Both the position numbers and the translations under genes were made by a program. A stretch of DNA of 64,000 nt, from NCBI RefSeq assembly GCF_024204645.1, contig NZ_CP100351.1:3374001-3438000 (forward strand). The letters are read 5' to 3'. This stretch comes from Desulfomicrobium sp. ZS1. GTDB lineage: Bacteria > Desulfobacterota > Desulfovibrionia > Desulfovibrionales > Desulfomicrobiaceae. The notes below the pieces were generated by a model, which saw only the letters and a list, made by a program, of their open reading frames with translations, was not told the origin of the DNA and made no database searches. Shown here piece after piece: positions 63,158 to 64,000 of this stretch. The stretch's first letter is position 1; each line of letters opens with the position of its first letter.

Positions 63158-64000
63158 TCAAGGGCGCTTCAGCGTGATTGTCTCCAATCTGGTAAAGACA
63201 GCCCTGCCGCCCAGAAAATGGGCCATGACCCGGCCCGGCACCTCCTTGTCCAGGCAGGGCGTGTTCTTGCCCTTGGACAAGAGGGCCCCGGCCGTGGCCA
63301 CCCAGGCCAGATCCGGATCAAAAAGCACAAAGTCCGCCGGATCTCCGGGCCGCATGCGATTGGCGGGCAGACCGAAGATGGCGGCCGTGTTCCAGCACCA
63401 CAAACGGCTTATGTCGGCAAATTCAAGCTCCCCGCTGCGCACCAGTTCATAGGTCAGGGACAGTGCCGTATCAAGGCCACAGATGCCGTTTGGCGCGTCG
63501 GCGAAGGTCACTTCCTTTTCATGGGCGGCGTGAGGCGCATGGTCCGTGACCAGGATGTCGATGACTCCCGTGCGCACGGCCTGGCGCAGGGCCAGCACAT
63601 CGTCGCGGGTGCGCAGGGGGGGATTTACCCGCACGCTGGTATCGTAGCCCTCGACCCGGGATTCATCCCAGAGCAGGTAGTGCGGGCAGGTTTCCGCCGT
63701 GACCTTGACGCCGCGCTCCTTGGCGTCGGCGATGAGCTCCACCGACTGCCGGCAGCTGATGTGGGCCAGATGGATGGGCAGGTCCAGATAGGAAGCCAAG
63801 AGAATGTCGCGAGCGACCTGCATGGCCTCGGATGCGGTGGGAATGCCTTTGAGGCCCAGACGGCTCGAAACCTCGCCCTCGTTCATGACTCCGCCCTTGC
63901 CCAGCCACGGGTCCTCGCAGTGGTCGATGACCTTCAGGCCGAAATCCGCCGCATATTCCATGGCCCGCCGAAAAAGCTCCGCGTTTTCAACAGGCAGGCC
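63158..64000 (-). CDS. pyrC: Dihydroorotase (partial; N-terminal part beyond window)
   Basis: This is the C-terminal 280 residues of a type I dihydroorotase, which closes carbamoyl-aspartate to dihydroorotate in pyrimidine synthesis. Motifs seen are DHCEDPWL, PIHLAHISCRQSVELI, TAETCPHYLLWDES and LVTDHAPHAAHEKE, with DPADFVLFD near the end. The first zinc motif (HxH) lies beyond 64000. The frame remains open to the window edge. Next in the same direction is the NtrC-type regulator. Confidence 0.94.
   Translation of the reverse strand, partial: GLPVENAELFRRAMEYAADFGLKVIDHCEDPWLGKGGVMNEGEVSSRLGLKGIPTASEAMQVARDILLASYLDLPIHLAHISCRQSVELIADAKERGVKVTAETCPHYLLWDESRVEGYDTSVRVNPPLRTRDDVLALRQAVRTGVIDILVTDHAPHAAHEKEVTFADAPNGICGLDTALSLTYELVRSGELEFADISRLWCWNTAAIFGLPANRMRPGDPADFVLFDPDLAWVATAGALLSKGKNTPCLDKEVPGRVMAHFLGGRAVFTRLETITLKRP

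Overview
The window is a gene-dense, GC-rich stretch of a Gram-negative chromosome. The gene set fits a deltaproteobacterial sulfate reducer of the Desulfovibrionales (Desulfovibrio/Desulfomicrobium type): a fumarate reductase-fumarase-malic enzyme block, a fused indolepyruvate:ferredoxin oxidoreductase, heptose (LPS) genes, flagellar genes and a TonB protein. This assignment is inferred from gene content and protein style; no rRNA, tRNA or dissimilatory sulfite reductase gene is present to prove it.

Layout. 1-4.8 kb: flagellar export/motor operon fliE(partial)-F-G-H-I. 4.8-7.1 kb (minus): a PilB/GspE-type ATPase and a stand-alone heptose-1-phosphate adenylyltransferase. 7.1-10.3 kb: unknown protein, lipoprotein, coaBC, unknown protein. 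10.4-14.6 kb: nucleotide-sugar epimerase, parA, an opposite-strand zinc-ribbon gene, parB and the heptose kinase. Five parS-like palindromes lie between 8.5 and 14 kb, so this is probably the origin-proximal partition locus. 14.6-16.8 kb: an eroded HSDR_N-type protein divergent from an atypical diadenylate-cyclase-domain protein. 16.8-23.3 kb: nitrogen island with glnD and two divergent amtB-PII operons, each with a good sigma-54 promoter.

23.4-29.3 kb: radical SAM protein, MocR-type regulator, a mosaic of dRS3-like repeats, azlCD and an aminotransferase. 29.5-32.5 kb: rRNA methyltransferase, TonB-like protein, membrane protein. 32.6-39.2 kb (minus): frdCAB-fumarase alpha/beta, a repeat element with 34-bp perfect inverted arms plus a 24-bp tandem array, then malic enzyme; together these convert pyruvate/malate/fumarate/succinate. 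39.4-50.4 kb: CopA, HDOD protein, GyrI-like protein, alanine dehydrogenase, FetAB-type ABC transporter, DUF486-like protein, nitroreductase, uracil-DNA-glycosylase-like protein, LysE exporter, patatin. 50.4-56.8 kb: M16 peptidase, fused IorAB, unknown acidic protein. 57.1-64 kb (minus): pyrC(partial), NtrC-type regulator, a degenerate poly(A)/CCA polymerase-like protein, rlmN, hisI, hisG and a TPR lipoprotein.

No CRISPR array, prophage or intact insertion sequence was seen. The least ordinary features are the parS cluster around an interrupted parAB, the paired PII proteins (one without the uridylylation tyrosine), the DAC protein with an altered RHR motif, several proteins whose catalytic motifs have eroded, and two structured repeat elements.
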